64,000 nucleotides of DNA from Paenibacillus sp. IHBB 10380 (GTDB taxonomy: Bacteria; Bacillota; Bacilli; Paenibacillales; Paenibacillaceae): the NCBI RefSeq assembly GCF_000949425.1, contig NZ_CP010976.1, positions 2,170,001 to 2,234,000 of the forward strand, read 5' to 3'. The notes below the pieces were generated by a model. It saw only the letters and a list, made by a program, of their open reading frames with translations. It did no database searches and was not told the origin of the DNA. This document shows, one piece after another, positions 1-8,804 of this stretch. A program made the position numbers and the translations under genes. The first letter of the stretch is position 1. Every line of letters starts with the position of its first letter.

Positions 1-1014
1 ATTTGCTCCACGAAAATCTGCTCTATCCAACAACGAATCCCCGAAGTCTGCTCCCCTCAGGTTACAACCGCGGAAGATAACCCCTCCTAGACCGGGACCA
101 CTCCACTCAGGGTCAAGCCTACCGGAAATGCCCACCGCGTCACAGAAAATCGCCCCTTGTAGCGAACTACCACTGTAGTCAGCTCCAGCGATCACACTTC
201 CTGAGAAATTTGCTGCGACCAGATCACACGACTGCCAGCTCGTTCCCATCAGTACACATTGCTTGAAGCTTGCACCTTCAAGGTGAGTTCCACGAAAAGC
301 TGTATAACGGAAATCCATCCCGTCACATTCACAACCTGACAAATCCAAGCTTCCAAAGGCATGATAGGTATACTCATGTGCATTCTTCTCGTTAAGCCAT
401 GCCTTCACATCTGAAGCTAGTAACAAGCGACGATCCTCTCTATACACACATACGCTAGCATCACAATATTCACCAACACGTATTTCAAACTCTTCTTCTT
501 TCTCAATCTCTGCAAATTCAGAAGTTACTATCGCCACACGCATGGCAATGCGAATAAGAGCTGCCACATATCGTTGTACAACCCCAGCTTCCCGCAGTCG
601 AATTCGATCAAGCTCAATAGGCGTAATTAAGCCCATATAGGATTTAGCTGAATGGGCCAACCGTATCATCATCTCATCTAATGCTTGCAGCGCCCAATCC
701 CCATCGTAGGTAACCTGTATCGGTGTTCGATCTAGGTACCAGTTCGCATCTGTTGCCTCGACAAGATAAGCACTTCCGCCCATGGCAATCTCCGTTCGCA
801 GCATCGAGTACGTAATATAGCCAACTGCTCCTTTCCCTCCAGCGCGCTGTTCCCTGCTAATCTGCAGACAGAGTTCTTGGAAAGAAGCTACAAATGCCTC
901 GATCAGATGTTCACCATCACGTTCAAGATAGAGGTCTAGTGCTTGTAGCATCTGTTGTCGCTCTAATCCAATCTCTTCATCGTTAAAAAGCCTTCGTGCT
1001 TCTTCTCGCTTCAT
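1..1014 (-). CDS. Pentapeptide-repeat protein (3' end outside window)
   Basis: Partial gene: it starts at 1014 and stays open through base 1, giving 338 codons with no stop. The N-terminal part (MKREEARRLFNDEE onward) is a mostly helical region with no motif I recognise. The visible C-terminal third has pentapeptide-type repeats of the A(D/N)FRGAN kind (for example CNLRGADFGD, then LLDRADFRGAN at the window edge), which form right-handed quadrilateral beta-helices. An AAGGTGGAGA ribosome binding site lies about 7 bases before the ATG. The gene begins about 24 bases after the VgrG-like gene, so the two are probably co-transcribed. Pentapeptide proteins near VgrG-like genes may be cargo or adaptors; that role is inference, and no enzymatic motif is seen. 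Confidence 0.8.
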   Translation of the reverse strand, partial: MKREEARRLFNDEEIGLERQQMLQALDLYLERDGEHLIEAFVASFQELCLQISREQRAGGKGAVGYITYSMLRTEIAMGGSAYLVEATDANWYLDRTPIQVTYDGDWALQALDEMMIRLAHSAKSYMGLITPIELDRIRLREAGVVQRYVAALIRIAMRVAIVTSEFAEIEKEEEFEIRVGEYCDASVCVYREDRRLLLASDVKAWLNEKNAHEYTYHAFGSLDLSGCECDGMDFRYTAFRGTHLEGASFKQCVLMGTSWQSCDLVAANFSGSVIAGADYSGSSLQGAIFCDAVGISGRLDPEWSGPGLGGVIFRGCNLRGADFGDSLLDRADFRGAN

Positions 1015-1037
1015 CACGCATTCTCCACCTTCGTATG

Positions 1038-2456
1038 CTAATTCGACTTGACTTCGGCACCCGTAATGCTCGCATGACTCCCAAGGTGGACGTGACTTCC
1101 TTTGCAATCTAGATTCAATTCACCATCTGCGGACATCGTAATACTCTTCTTAGCACTCAGCGAGATATTCCCACCAGCAGAGAGTGTAACCCCTTTGCTA
1201 CCTTGAATATGTATCCCATCATGATCGTTTAGCTTAATGAATACCGCTTCTTCCTTGCTTGTAATGACAATTTCATCTGGGGCCAGTCGAATTTCTTTTC
1301 CTGAGGGTGTGCGGAATATCTTCACATTAGGATTGCTGAGCTTATTGCTATTACTAACTTTTCTATCCTGACGCACAGCGCTTCCACCAATTCCCTCTTC
1401 TTCACGACTACTTGGGAAATAAATAGAGACGGGGTCTCCAATCTCCGGCATTACATACCATCCGCTATGCCCCTCTGCCGAATACATCGTTGAGTAAGGG
1501 AACCAGTGAGCCTTCTCCCGATCTTGAACCGCATCAATCTGAAAATGAACCTTCACCTGATCTCCTGTTACATCAATGACCTTGCCACTTAGCGATGCAC
1601 CTGTGACCTCAGCATTGAAATACGCCTTCTGCCGTAATCCCTTATGCGAGCTAAGAACATACCAATTCCGCACAAGCCCTCCGCTCATATCCGTATATGC
1701 CTCACTAACATACAGACTGCGTCCCTGAAATTGAATATGACCGCCGAGCTCCATCACTTCATCCGTCTCTACCTCGAACACAATGAAATCTTGCTCATTC
1801 ACAGGGGAGGAAGCTTCATTCTCAGTGAAATATCGAAAAGGAGTCATCCGCTTACGTACGGTATAACGAGTGTGATCCAGCTCAACAGGCGCACTGCTCT
1901 CATATATGCCAAAATAGAACTTAGGCGTATCAAATTGTGAAGCAGGCATAAGGCTCGTCCGATAACGTGATGCCATTCTGCGTAGAAATTCCCAATCTGT
2001 CTCATTGTATTGAATGGCGATCCTACCAATCTTGGCGTTAGCAGATGCTTCATCGATGACATCCAGTCCTTCATAATCTTGACCGATCTGCTTCAGCATC
2101 TCTGGGATCGTCAGCTTGATATCTTGAAAAGATCTGTATCTCCGCTTCTGATCCATTCGGTACGTATGAGAAATGGCTTCCACCTCTAGGGTATACACCC
2201 CTTGAATCACCTTCACCTCGACCGAAACAGGCAGACCGCTGAACAGCGGCTTACTCACACCTTCGTCATTGATATGATGCACACTAATCAACATATCCTC
2301 GTCTGTTGTCTGGATATAGCTATCCCTCAGTTCCTCTGGAATGATTCCCGTGAACCGCATTCGAGTATGCTCGTTAATATGCTTACTAATATTCAACTCT
2401 TGGATATTCAGTAGTTGATAGGGTCGTATTTCTAGGTTGTTATAAGTAAGACTCAT
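1038..2456 (-). CDS. VgrG/Pvc8-like contractile injection spike protein
   Basis: About 472 residues. The N-terminal half resembles the phage late-control D / VgrG fold (MSLTYNNLEIRPYQLLNIQEL onward, with the DWEFLRRMASRYR pattern typical of gpD-like domains). The middle carries a gp5-like OB region (EIGDPVSIYFPSSREEEG). The C-terminal region has repeated short beta-strand units (GIHIQGSKGVTLSAGGNISLSA, then KKSITMSADGELNLD), typical of the needle beta-helix. The open frame extends to 2519, but ATG 2456 is preferred: GGAGG lies 8 bases upstream, and the ATG overlaps the upstream stop as ATGA, suggesting translational coupling. In known systems such proteins tip a contractile tube and carry effectors. 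No sheath, tube or baseplate genes are visible here, so delivery is unproven. Confidence 0.82.
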   Translation of the reverse strand: MSLTYNNLEIRPYQLLNIQELNISKHINEHTRMRFTGIIPEELRDSYIQTTDEDMLISVHHINDEGVSKPLFSGLPVSVEVKVIQGVYTLEVEAISHTYRMDQKRRYRSFQDIKLTIPEMLKQIGQDYEGLDVIDEASANAKIGRIAIQYNETDWEFLRRMASRYRTSLMPASQFDTPKFYFGIYESSAPVELDHTRYTVRKRMTPFRYFTENEASSPVNEQDFIVFEVETDEVMELGGHIQFQGRSLYVSEAYTDMSGGLVRNWYVLSSHKGLRQKAYFNAEVTGASLSGKVIDVTGDQVKVHFQIDAVQDREKAHWFPYSTMYSAEGHSGWYVMPEIGDPVSIYFPSSREEEGIGGSAVRQDRKVSNSNKLSNPNVKIFRTPSGKEIRLAPDEIVITSKEEAVFIKLNDHDGIHIQGSKGVTLSAGGNISLSAKKSITMSADGELNLDCKGSHVHLGSHASITGAEVKSN

Positions 2457-3097
2457 GCATCTGTACCTCCATGTATAACTTGTAATGAATCCATCATGCT
2501 CTGGAAAAGGGGTGCCCATGTCTTCATTTCTTGCTCTGTACAGTTAAAAGAACACAGCAATGTCTTCCCTTCGAGAATAGCAAACCCCATCTCGTTATAA
2601 AGATTAGCGTTTAACCCAGAGGAAATATACAGTGAGTAACCAATTTGCTCACCATGCGCGTTCTCCCTGACACCAGAACCCTTCCACTCACGAATGGGCA
2701 GGTTGAAACGTAGTATATGCGACATATCCTCAGTTAAGCCAGCTAATCCCTCATCCGTTAGCGGATTATCTAAGCAGTTGAAGGTCAGATTAATAGAGCC
2801 CGCCCCATTCGTGTAGATCAACGAAGGACGATGCTCAGAAGGGTACTTTATAGCTACTTGTTGAGGATTCATCACTTGAAAGCTCTTTGGAAGAATCATA
2901 CTAACCTTACGATCAAGCAGTTCCTTACGGCCAAAAGGCATCCGTTCTCCATCGACTAGCACAAGCGGCTGAGTTATATCTATGATTTCAATCGCATTCT
3001 CTACAGGAAGAGACTCAGATAATCCCTCTAGTTCTTCCGTCTCTACTTTCTCTGCCTCATATAGCATGGCGAATATTTGCTCATCCATAGCACTCAT
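2453..3097 (-). CDS. Putative DUF1795 (DcrB/Eag-like) protein upstream of VgrG
   Basis: 214 residues with no signal peptide. The pattern is like the DcrB/DUF1795 family: an SMILPKSF start to the core, a central strand-rich part (SLIYTNGAGSINLTFNCLD), a GKTLLCSFNC strand, and an ending helix with WAPLFQSMMDSLQVI. In type VI systems some DUF1795 members (Eag proteins) are chaperones for effectors loaded on VgrG. This one ends in a 4-base ATGA overlap with the VgrG-like gene, so production is probably coupled. The start at 3097 has an AAGGAAGGG ribosome binding site 7 bases upstream. The family assignment rests on pattern only; the alternative is an unassigned protein of the same locus. Confidence 0.55.
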   Translation of the reverse strand: MSAMDEQIFAMLYEAEKVETEELEGLSESLPVENAIEIIDITQPLVLVDGERMPFGRKELLDRKVSMILPKSFQVMNPQQVAIKYPSEHRPSLIYTNGAGSINLTFNCLDNPLTDEGLAGLTEDMSHILRFNLPIREWKGSGVRENAHGEQIGYSLYISSGLNANLYNEMGFAILEGKTLLCSFNCTEQEMKTWAPLFQSMMDSLQVIHGGTDA

Positions 3098-3536
3098 TCC
3101 TTAGCCCTTCCTTTCAATTGATAGCTGTACATTTATCGAATTATATGACATTGATGTGAATGTTTTATGAGTTAATTTATCCCTTTATTGTTCTATATCG
3201 GAAAACAAATTGTAAAATATTAGATTTATAGCTGCTGTAGGTTATATTCCATCAATGACTTGCCACACTAGCTTTCGATTATCTGAATAAAATATAAATG
3301 ACCCGAAAGCCACTTTATTCAAAGTGTTTATCTTTCGGATCACAGTTTATATCTCTCAAGGTTTTTTTAACTTCATTTGGAAGCAAATGAGTTATCAATA
3401 TTTTAAACAACCTTGTTTGTAAAAATTCTCTCTCTTGATTTGGATTAATTTAGTATATAACTCAACTTTCGCAACTCAATTCTTTAAATAAACCCTTGAT
3501 ATAGCGGCATTCAACTCTTGAATCTTCGTCTTCTAA
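3098..3536. other. Intergenic, AT-rich
   Basis: No open frame with a ribosome binding site was found. It contains the hairpin at 3303-3338 and the upstream region of the DUF1795-like gene. The promoter of that operon should lie here but I could not place it with confidence. Confidence 0.4.
3303..3338. terminator. Two-part hairpin, possible terminator
   Basis: CCGAAAG and CACTTT pair with AAAGTG and CTTTCGG around an ATTC loop. On the minus strand it is followed by a T-rich stretch (ATTTATATTTT). It could end minus-strand readthrough toward the VgrG operon. The U-tract is interrupted, so this is moderate evidence only. Confidence 0.4.
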
Positions 3537-4052
3537 CAAGGCAATTTGAGTCCATCACGGATATGTATGTTCAAGCAAAGTTGCAATTCCAAGCCGTCTT
3601 AGATCAAGTCGTTCTGAACGTTGGGCAGAAGAAAAGGCAACGCTCATTATAGCTGCAGCAAGTAGCAATACTTTTCAAAAAATAACGTATCAGAGCCACC
3701 TAATAAGCCTTAATTTGTGGGGTTACTACTTCAGTATCAAGAGCATCTAGCCTATTTGGAGGAACAGATTGTTGCACTTGCTACTGAAGTAGAGGAATAT
3801 CCAATTATTCAATCGATTCCCGGTATCGGCAATAAAATCGCGGCAACGGTTTTATCTGAAATCGGGGAAATCCACAGGTTTAATCATGCGAAGAAGCTAG
3901 TCGCGTTTGCAGGCATTGATCCTAGTGTATACTCGTCCGGGAAATTTACGTCAACAATAAATCGAATCACAAAACGTGGTTCCAAACAACTTCGATACAC
4001 CCTGTATCTTGCTGTTTGTGCGGGATTAGACGTTCTAGAAGCAAGAAGTTAA
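3537..4052 (+). pseudogene. IS110-family transposase remnant
   Basis: The longest open piece (GTG at 3717 to 4052, 111 codons) matches the C-terminal Transposase_20 region of IS110-type transposases: QSIPGIGNKIAATVLSEIG, FNHAKKLVAFAGIDPSV and INRITKRGSKQLRYTLY are hallmark stretches. Upstream, from about 3556, another frame still reads ITDMYVQAKLQFQAVLDQV and later YQSHLISLNL, both typical of the middle of the same protein. That frame contains a TAG near 3646 and shifts frame near 3712. The N-terminal DEDD catalytic domain and the extreme C-terminus are missing, and I saw no element ends. It is therefore a dead fragment. Confidence 0.85.
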
Positions 4053-4111
4053 GAGAAAAATATTGACAAGATATTAGCTGGTTTTAGTTCAAATAGCAAA
4101 CATTTATACAT

Positions 4112-4558
4112 CTATCTCACAAAAGTAATATAATCAGTATTCACTGGTTCAAAACCATCTGCTCGAATTCGTGAGTTAATCTGTCCTCGATGATACTGAC
4201 CATGAAGTGCTACATGAATTAAAATATCTCGTGTGGAAGTCTTAAACTCTTTACCTTTACTGTTTGTGTATGATATTAAGTTATCTAAGTCAGTTTTTGC
4301 TATTTCAGCGAAAAGTGTTTTGAAGTTTTCTTCATTTTGTTTAATAAGTTTTGCACAGACTTCTAGATCACCATCCGACCAGATGGGCATTTGTGAACTG
4401 TCCTTTCCTTTTATTCTAGTAATCCATACTTGTTCTGAATATAGAATATGAGAAAATAATCTTACCTGTTGGTCCTCAACTTCAACATTTTGCAAGGTTT
4501 CTAGAATGCGTTGATTAGCCCAATTTAGATGTTCATACATCTTTTGGATTGTTTTCAA
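4112..4558 (-). CDS. DinB family protein
   Basis: 148 residues, the usual length of the DinB/YfiT-like four-helix bundle. The family hallmark is clear: an N-terminal EHLNWANQRILETL helix, a histidine in FSHILYSEQVW, and the C-terminal ILIHVALHGQYHRGQI motif. These histidines normally form a triad binding a divalent metal. Members are often thiol-dependent transferases or stress proteins; nothing here tells which. The start is TTG 4558 with GGAGG 8 bases upstream. The gene stands alone beside an IS110 remnant. Confidence 0.85.
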   Translation of the reverse strand: MKTIQKMYEHLNWANQRILETLQNVEVEDQQVRLFSHILYSEQVWITRIKGKDSSQMPIWSDGDLEVCAKLIKQNEENFKTLFAEIAKTDLDNLISYTNSKGKEFKTSTRDILIHVALHGQYHRGQINSRIRADGFEPVNTDYITFVR

Positions 4559-5016
4559 TGGTACCGCCTCCTACATTATCAATCACTTGTTTTTTATGAA
4601 TTCTATAAAAAAGAGTTCTTCCCCTTCTTTTACTCATTAAATGGGAGGTTTTAATCGATTGTATTGCACTAGCGTTACCCGTTAGCTTAATGAAGCATCG
4701 GTAGTCTAAGATCAATAACAACTCGGTAACCACTTTCATTACTGTTATAATAGACAAAAAACGACATCTCTGCCGTTCATTCTTTGCTATAAGCACTCCA
4801 TATGTGTTGAGGCTGAGCATATATTCAAATTTTATAATTTAATATGGTAGATTCTACTCGTAGCTCAATTCTCCGCTTCACCACTATTTGTGATACGGTT
4901 TAGCTTAACGGGTCTATCGGCGAAAATATTAGGGCAAGCAAATCCAAAGCGGAAATCGGTAAGTTCTTGAACGGCTAAAAAGCCCTCGGCCTGAATTTTA
5001 TGCAAAGTATGTAGTG
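4559..5016. other. Intergenic with a possible gene fragment
   Basis: The minus strand at about 4865-5010 reads protein-like (TLHTLHKIQAEGFLAVQELT, then FRFGFACPNIFADRP) and stops after TNSGEAEN. It has no start or ribosome binding site of its own, and its upstream part overlaps the peptidase gene in another frame. It looks like the tail of a lost gene that I do not recognise. The rest (4560-4860) holds no convincing gene. Confidence 0.3.
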
Positions 5017-6471
5017 TCACTCCTTTACGAGCAACCCGATTATCCCTTTCGCATGAGCCTGAGGCTTGCCTAGCTTTTCCGTTGGGGTGCAATCGATAGC
5101 AGCCGCAAGCTTAATAAACGTTACGATCTGCTCGTTCATGAAATGGACATCCAGCTTGTCCAGCCCTCCGGCTTCTCCTGCGGCACATAAATAATCCGGG
5201 GCGGGAATCAGGGAAACGGTTGGTATACCCGCCATATATAAGGGCTGACCTTCTCCGAAATAGATACTGCTCTTGGGCTGCAGCGTGATGCTTCTCACCT
5301 TCGTTCGACCTGAAAGCGAGGCCCTATACAGCTCGTCCATCACTTGATTTCCCGTATAGACAAACTCAACCTCAAACCTTCCGGTATAGCTGTATGCAGC
5401 GGCATCCTCTGAATCTTTCCATTCTTTACAGCCGAGATGCTCCAGCGTAAGCCCTGCGACCGCCCTTGGATGCCCGCCTTCTCCGCTCCACAGCTCAGGA
5501 TGGTCATGCAGCCACCGGGTCGTCGCCTGCCCATGGATGCCGAACTGGGGAATTTGAAAATGCCCCGTCACGAACACAAACACCATGCTTCTTTGACGCT
5601 GTTCTATCGGGAGGGATGAAAAATAACGGGCCATGGCCAGCAAGCCGACTCCCCCATTTTCCTCGCAGGCGTTTGGTCCATCTGTATGCGTGTTCACGAT
5701 CACCGTCTCACTTCGGTTCGTACCGGGAAGAACGGCATACAGCGTATCGCTTGACGCGCACTCATCCATTTCCGCCTGCAATACAAGCCGCGCCTTCGCC
5801 CCGTGCTTCGCCATCTTCTTCAGCCTGCTTCCCGTCTCCTTGCCTACCCAGAGTGCGGGACACTGCCGAGGCCCCGTTGTAAAAGGTAAATATTGCGATC
5901 TCGCATTAGCCTCCGACAGATCGCGCCACACACAGATGACGCCCAGCACGCCCGCCTGTGCTGCTTTTTCCAGGTTAGGCCCTCTCACAATGGAGCTGAG
6001 AACAGGATTACTCATCAGAAACGGCATGGTCTCGTTCTTCGGATAAGAAGATCTGCGTTTGAAAAATAGCGATGAAGGCAATTTCGGACTGCTCACATCG
6101 ACGATAGCAATTTTGCCGGCGGCTTCACGAAAACGGCCCGGGCCTTTCCCGCAATAAATCAGCTCGCCCACAACGCCTTCCTCAGGCGTAGTCCCTGAAT
6201 AAGGGAAATAAAACGTGGCTGTCAGCTCCTCCTCATGGTCGCCATCTGAATAGATGGACAACCGCCAATGTTTCGCCTCCCATTTGGTGAAGACATGGCT
6301 GTCTCTGTGCGTCTTCAGCCCCATTTGCCGTAATTCCGCTTCAAAATAATCAGTCAGCCGCTTATGCGCATCATTGCCTGTTAAGCGTGGCCCGAAGCCG
6401 TCAAGCTTCTGCTGCCACGACCATACCTTCTCCAAATCCGGAAGCTTATTCTGGTGTATGACCGTATCCAT
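5017..6471 (-). CDS. M28-type zinc peptidase with PA-like insert
   Basis: About 484 residues. The frame opens at 6549, but ATG 6471 (MDTVIHQNKL) has AAGGAGTG 6 bases upstream and is preferred. The N-terminal part includes GPRLTGNDAHKRLTDYFEAE, as in M28 aminopeptidases, which separate a tail from a catalytic lobe. A central segment (GELIYCGKGPGRFREAAGKI) resembles a protease-associated domain. The catalytic region has NTHTDGPNACEENGGVGLLA, with the His-x-Asp and Glu-Asn-Gly-Gly patterns that bind and activate the metals. No signal peptide is visible, so the protein is probably cytoplasmic. It may be a di- or aminopeptidase; the substrate cannot be read. Confidence 0.75.
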   Translation of the reverse strand: MDTVIHQNKLPDLEKVWSWQQKLDGFGPRLTGNDAHKRLTDYFEAELRQMGLKTHRDSHVFTKWEAKHWRLSIYSDGDHEEELTATFYFPYSGTTPEEGVVGELIYCGKGPGRFREAAGKIAIVDVSSPKLPSSLFFKRRSSYPKNETMPFLMSNPVLSSIVRGPNLEKAAQAGVLGVICVWRDLSEANARSQYLPFTTGPRQCPALWVGKETGSRLKKMAKHGAKARLVLQAEMDECASSDTLYAVLPGTNRSETVIVNTHTDGPNACEENGGVGLLAMARYFSSLPIEQRQRSMVFVFVTGHFQIPQFGIHGQATTRWLHDHPELWSGEGGHPRAVAGLTLEHLGCKEWKDSEDAAAYSYTGRFEVEFVYTGNQVMDELYRASLSGRTKVRSITLQPKSSIYFGEGQPLYMAGIPTVSLIPAPDYLCAAGEAGGLDKLDVHFMNEQIVTFIKLAAAIDCTPTEKLGKPQAHAKGIIGLLVKE

Positions 6472-6509
6472 CGCTCTCACTCCTTGTGGCTTTCTTCTAT
6501 TATAAACAT

Positions 6510-6824
6510 TTAAGTATGCTGCAACGTCAAGGGGCTGCTGGACGAGCAATGAGGATACATATTGTTCTCCAAATATTCCTCGTAGTCCACGGGGATGAAA
6601 ATAGAGAACATGCTGTTAGGTGTGAAGGGATTAACGATGCTTAAGTAAAAGTAATATGTTTGATCGCCTTTATGGATGAAATCCGCTTTGTCATCAAAGA
6701 AATCAGGCGCATTTCCACCTATCCAGCTTGTACAATGTTCTATTGCTGGGCCTGGGCTCGCATAATAGGTAATACAGTCTGTTCTTTTCACTAAAATTTG
6801 TTCGTTTGCGTGCAAAGAATTCAT
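6510..6824 (-). CDS. Hypothetical protein, 104 residues
   Basis: Unrecognised small soluble protein. It is rich in aromatic residues with a WIGGNAPDFFDD segment and a beta-rich centre (GDQTYYFYLSIVNPF, MFSIFIPVDYEEYLEN). This loosely recalls YwqG/DUF1963-like proteins, but not enough to assign it. AGGAGGG lies only 2-3 bases before ATG 6824, which is short; a TTG four codons in is an alternative start. It stops just upstream of the peptidase start region and may share its transcript. Confidence 0.5.
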   Translation of the reverse strand: MNSLHANEQILVKRTDCITYYASPGPAIEHCTSWIGGNAPDFFDDKADFIHKGDQTYYFYLSIVNPFTPNSMFSIFIPVDYEEYLENNMYPHCSSSSPLTLQHT

Positions 6825-7003
6825 CTCCCTCCTGATTTGATATCATCTAGCCAACGGCTAATCCAGTGGAATCGCTTTGTTCATATATTCGATATTCACA
6901 CAATTTTTTCCTTTTTATCGGAATGGAACCACGCTGCGGCAGGAATACTGTTGCATGCGTTGAATATTGCATAAACGTTTAAAACAAGGGAGATGTTCCG
7001 GCA

Positions 7004-7201
7004 ATGAGTGCTTATGATGTTCATATCGGCAAGCTGATCAGAGGAAGACGGGACTTGGAAGGTAGCGGAAGCTATCTCCTCTGCACCCCCGATCAGAAAA
7101 TCATGGAGATGGATTCGCACAACTCGATTGACGGTATCGTTGTGAGTTCCAAAGATGTGGAGGACCATCCCGAGAGATCTCCTATATACGTTATGCAATA
7201 A
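7004..7201 (+). CDS. Hypothetical small protein, 65 residues
   Basis: MSAYDVHIGKLIRGRRDLEG to VEDHPERSPIYVMQ: composition looks protein-like, and AAGGGAG lies about 11 bases before the ATG. The opposite strand is also open across the same stretch, and this neighbourhood is decayed, so it may be a chance frame. No family was recognised. Confidence 0.3.
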   Translation: MSAYDVHIGKLIRGRRDLEGSGSYLLCTPDQKIMEMDSHNSIDGIVVSSKDVEDHPERSPIYVMQ

Positions 7202-7324
7202 TAAACGCGCCCATCTCCACATAGGATCTTAAACCGGCTGTCTGGAGCCCCTCCGCTTTGGGCCGACGGGTTGCATACCACAGCGGTTATTCGAAAGAAT
7301 AGATCAACCGATCTATCGTTACTG

Positions 7325-7423
7325 TTAAACACATCCGTCGCTATTGGTTTCAACGTATAAATATTCTCTTCCTGGAACGGGCTTGACCCCGGGAACATCG
7401 GAGATATCTATATCCATCGTCAT
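7325..7423 (-). pseudogene. Truncated ORF downstream of SUKH gene
   Basis: The ATG at 7423 overlaps the reconstructed SUKH stop as ATGA and has GGGAGAGG just upstream, the signature of a coupled second gene. It reads MTMDIDISDVPGVKPVPGRE and stops after 33 codons. Longer open stretches follow in another frame, so a frameshift is plausible. The product is unknown. Confidence 0.35.
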
Positions 7424-8400
7424 CGTACCTCTCCCGCATTTGCGTCTTGTTCGCCGGACACCATTGATAGAAATTCGTTCAAACTGATTTGACGCATTTC
7501 ATAATCCGCACCGATGCTCTTCAGCTCTGCCTCGATTTTTGCGGCCCCCAATCAATCCCCTTATACACGAGCAAATGCGCCGCCTCGACATAGGCTTTCG
7601 CTTGCGAATAATCACAGGAAAACGTTTTTTTGACGAACAACAGTGTTTTTATCTTATTGCTGCCTTCACCTGTAATAAGTACGTTGTAGTAACGATACTG
7701 TGCTTCTTCGTCTGTCTCCCACGCCTCAGAACTGTGTGGCAATAAGACGCTATGTAGGAACTGGGCAAGATGGTCATAATAATTAAATCTTATATATCCG
7801 CCTAGTTGCCGGTAGAACAGGTGGCAAGTATACCCGGTTTCAACGGCCAGATCCGGCGAAAAAGCCGCTCGGCACATGCCAGCCAGCTTAGGCAGCGACA
7901 GCTGATCCTGCCCCGGCGGCAAGCGTAAAAAGAGATGGCTCTGCGAACCCGTCCACGGTTCATCCTCTTGGCCGCTTCCATACACCTGACGATATATTTC
8001 GTCCAGCACCATGACGTACGTTCTTTCGTCTTTCCGCTCCCGCGCCTGCAGCGTAATTGCCATCAATTGCTCCGCATGCCGAGGTAGCCAGAGCAATTGC
8101 GCCGTCTCTGGATGCAACGCCAGAAAATCACCGTCCACCGTTGTGCCTATCGCGACGCACTGTCCGATCTGCTGCGCTGTAATCGGGCTGTCTTCATCAT
8201 GCTCCCATAACTCATACTCGGCAAAAGGCTTGAGCACCTCCGTGTATCCGGCAACTGGACATTCATCCACCCTCTGTAAGTTCCTTCTCCAAATCGCTTT
8301 AAAAACCGGAGATAGCCCGGTGGAAAAAAAGCGCGTCTTCCTTCGCAAGCGTTTGGTTTCGGTCATCGGACAGCGGCTTTGGCTGAGATACGATGTACAT
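7420..8400 (-). pseudogene. SUKH (SMI1/KNR4-like) immunity-type gene, frameshifted
   Basis: The real start appears to be ATG 8400 (MYIVSQPKPLSDDRNQTLAK) with AGGAGG 7 bases upstream. The SUKH pattern then needs three frames: PPGYLRFLKRFGEGTYRGWM after a T7 run near 8325, then TEVLKPFAEYELWEHDEDSP after about 8245, and finally KIEAELKSIGADYEMRQISL after a G5 run near 7545, ending at TGA 7420. The continuous middle frame alone spans 7521-8366. SUKH proteins are typically immunity proteins against polymorphic toxins. The sequence is either decaying or carries three single-base errors. It cannot give a full protein as written. Confidence 0.7.
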
Positions 8401-8804
8401 GAATACTCCTCCTGTTTCCTGAACGATCTTCCCTAAACGAACCTCTATAGGCATGGCTAAGGTTAAAATGATACGGACCTGCACTCCGCTATGGATTGAA
8501 GCAGCAAGATGCAATTCTGGAGGTATCTTACCACAATAGGTATATTGTGTACTGAGGCTTTCGTTTCAGAAATCGCTGTGATCGGTAGCTATTTCAAGTG
8601 TCTAACCATGAATGGAAACCCGAGGCACAAAACCTTTATCTAGCGCACTATAGTAGTTTTTTTAATGCGGGCGGAGCCAGCGTCATCATTGGCTTTAATG
8701 GCTACAGGCCACCACCCTCTCTTGACAAAAAAGGGGCGCCCTAGCTAGGTCAATGGACCTTTTAGGACGCTCCCTTATACTGCAACCAATTTGACCGATT
8801 TATG
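8401..8804. other. Intergenic
   Basis: Apart from the terminator at 8728-8775, I see no gene. Upstream signals for the SUKH gene should lie just above 8400. Confidence 0.4.
8728..8775 (-). terminator. Intrinsic terminator after BlaR1-like gene
   Basis: On the minus strand, GGGAGCGTCCTA pairs with TAGGGCGCCCC, followed by TTTTTT. It sits about 30 bases after the stop of the BlaR1-like gene. Confidence 0.75.

Noticed and set aside
3717..4052. Intact small transposase gene
   Set aside because: It is only the C-terminal piece of an IS110-type transposase; upstream sequence of the same protein is in another frame with a stop.
4533..4820. 95-codon minus ORF upstream of the DinB gene
   Set aside because: It overlaps the DinB start region, has no ribosome binding site and no recognisable pattern.
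6896..7222. 108-codon minus ORF
   Set aside because: Composition is unconvincing, no ribosome binding site is seen, and the plus-strand ORF in the same place looks equally good; I could not support it.
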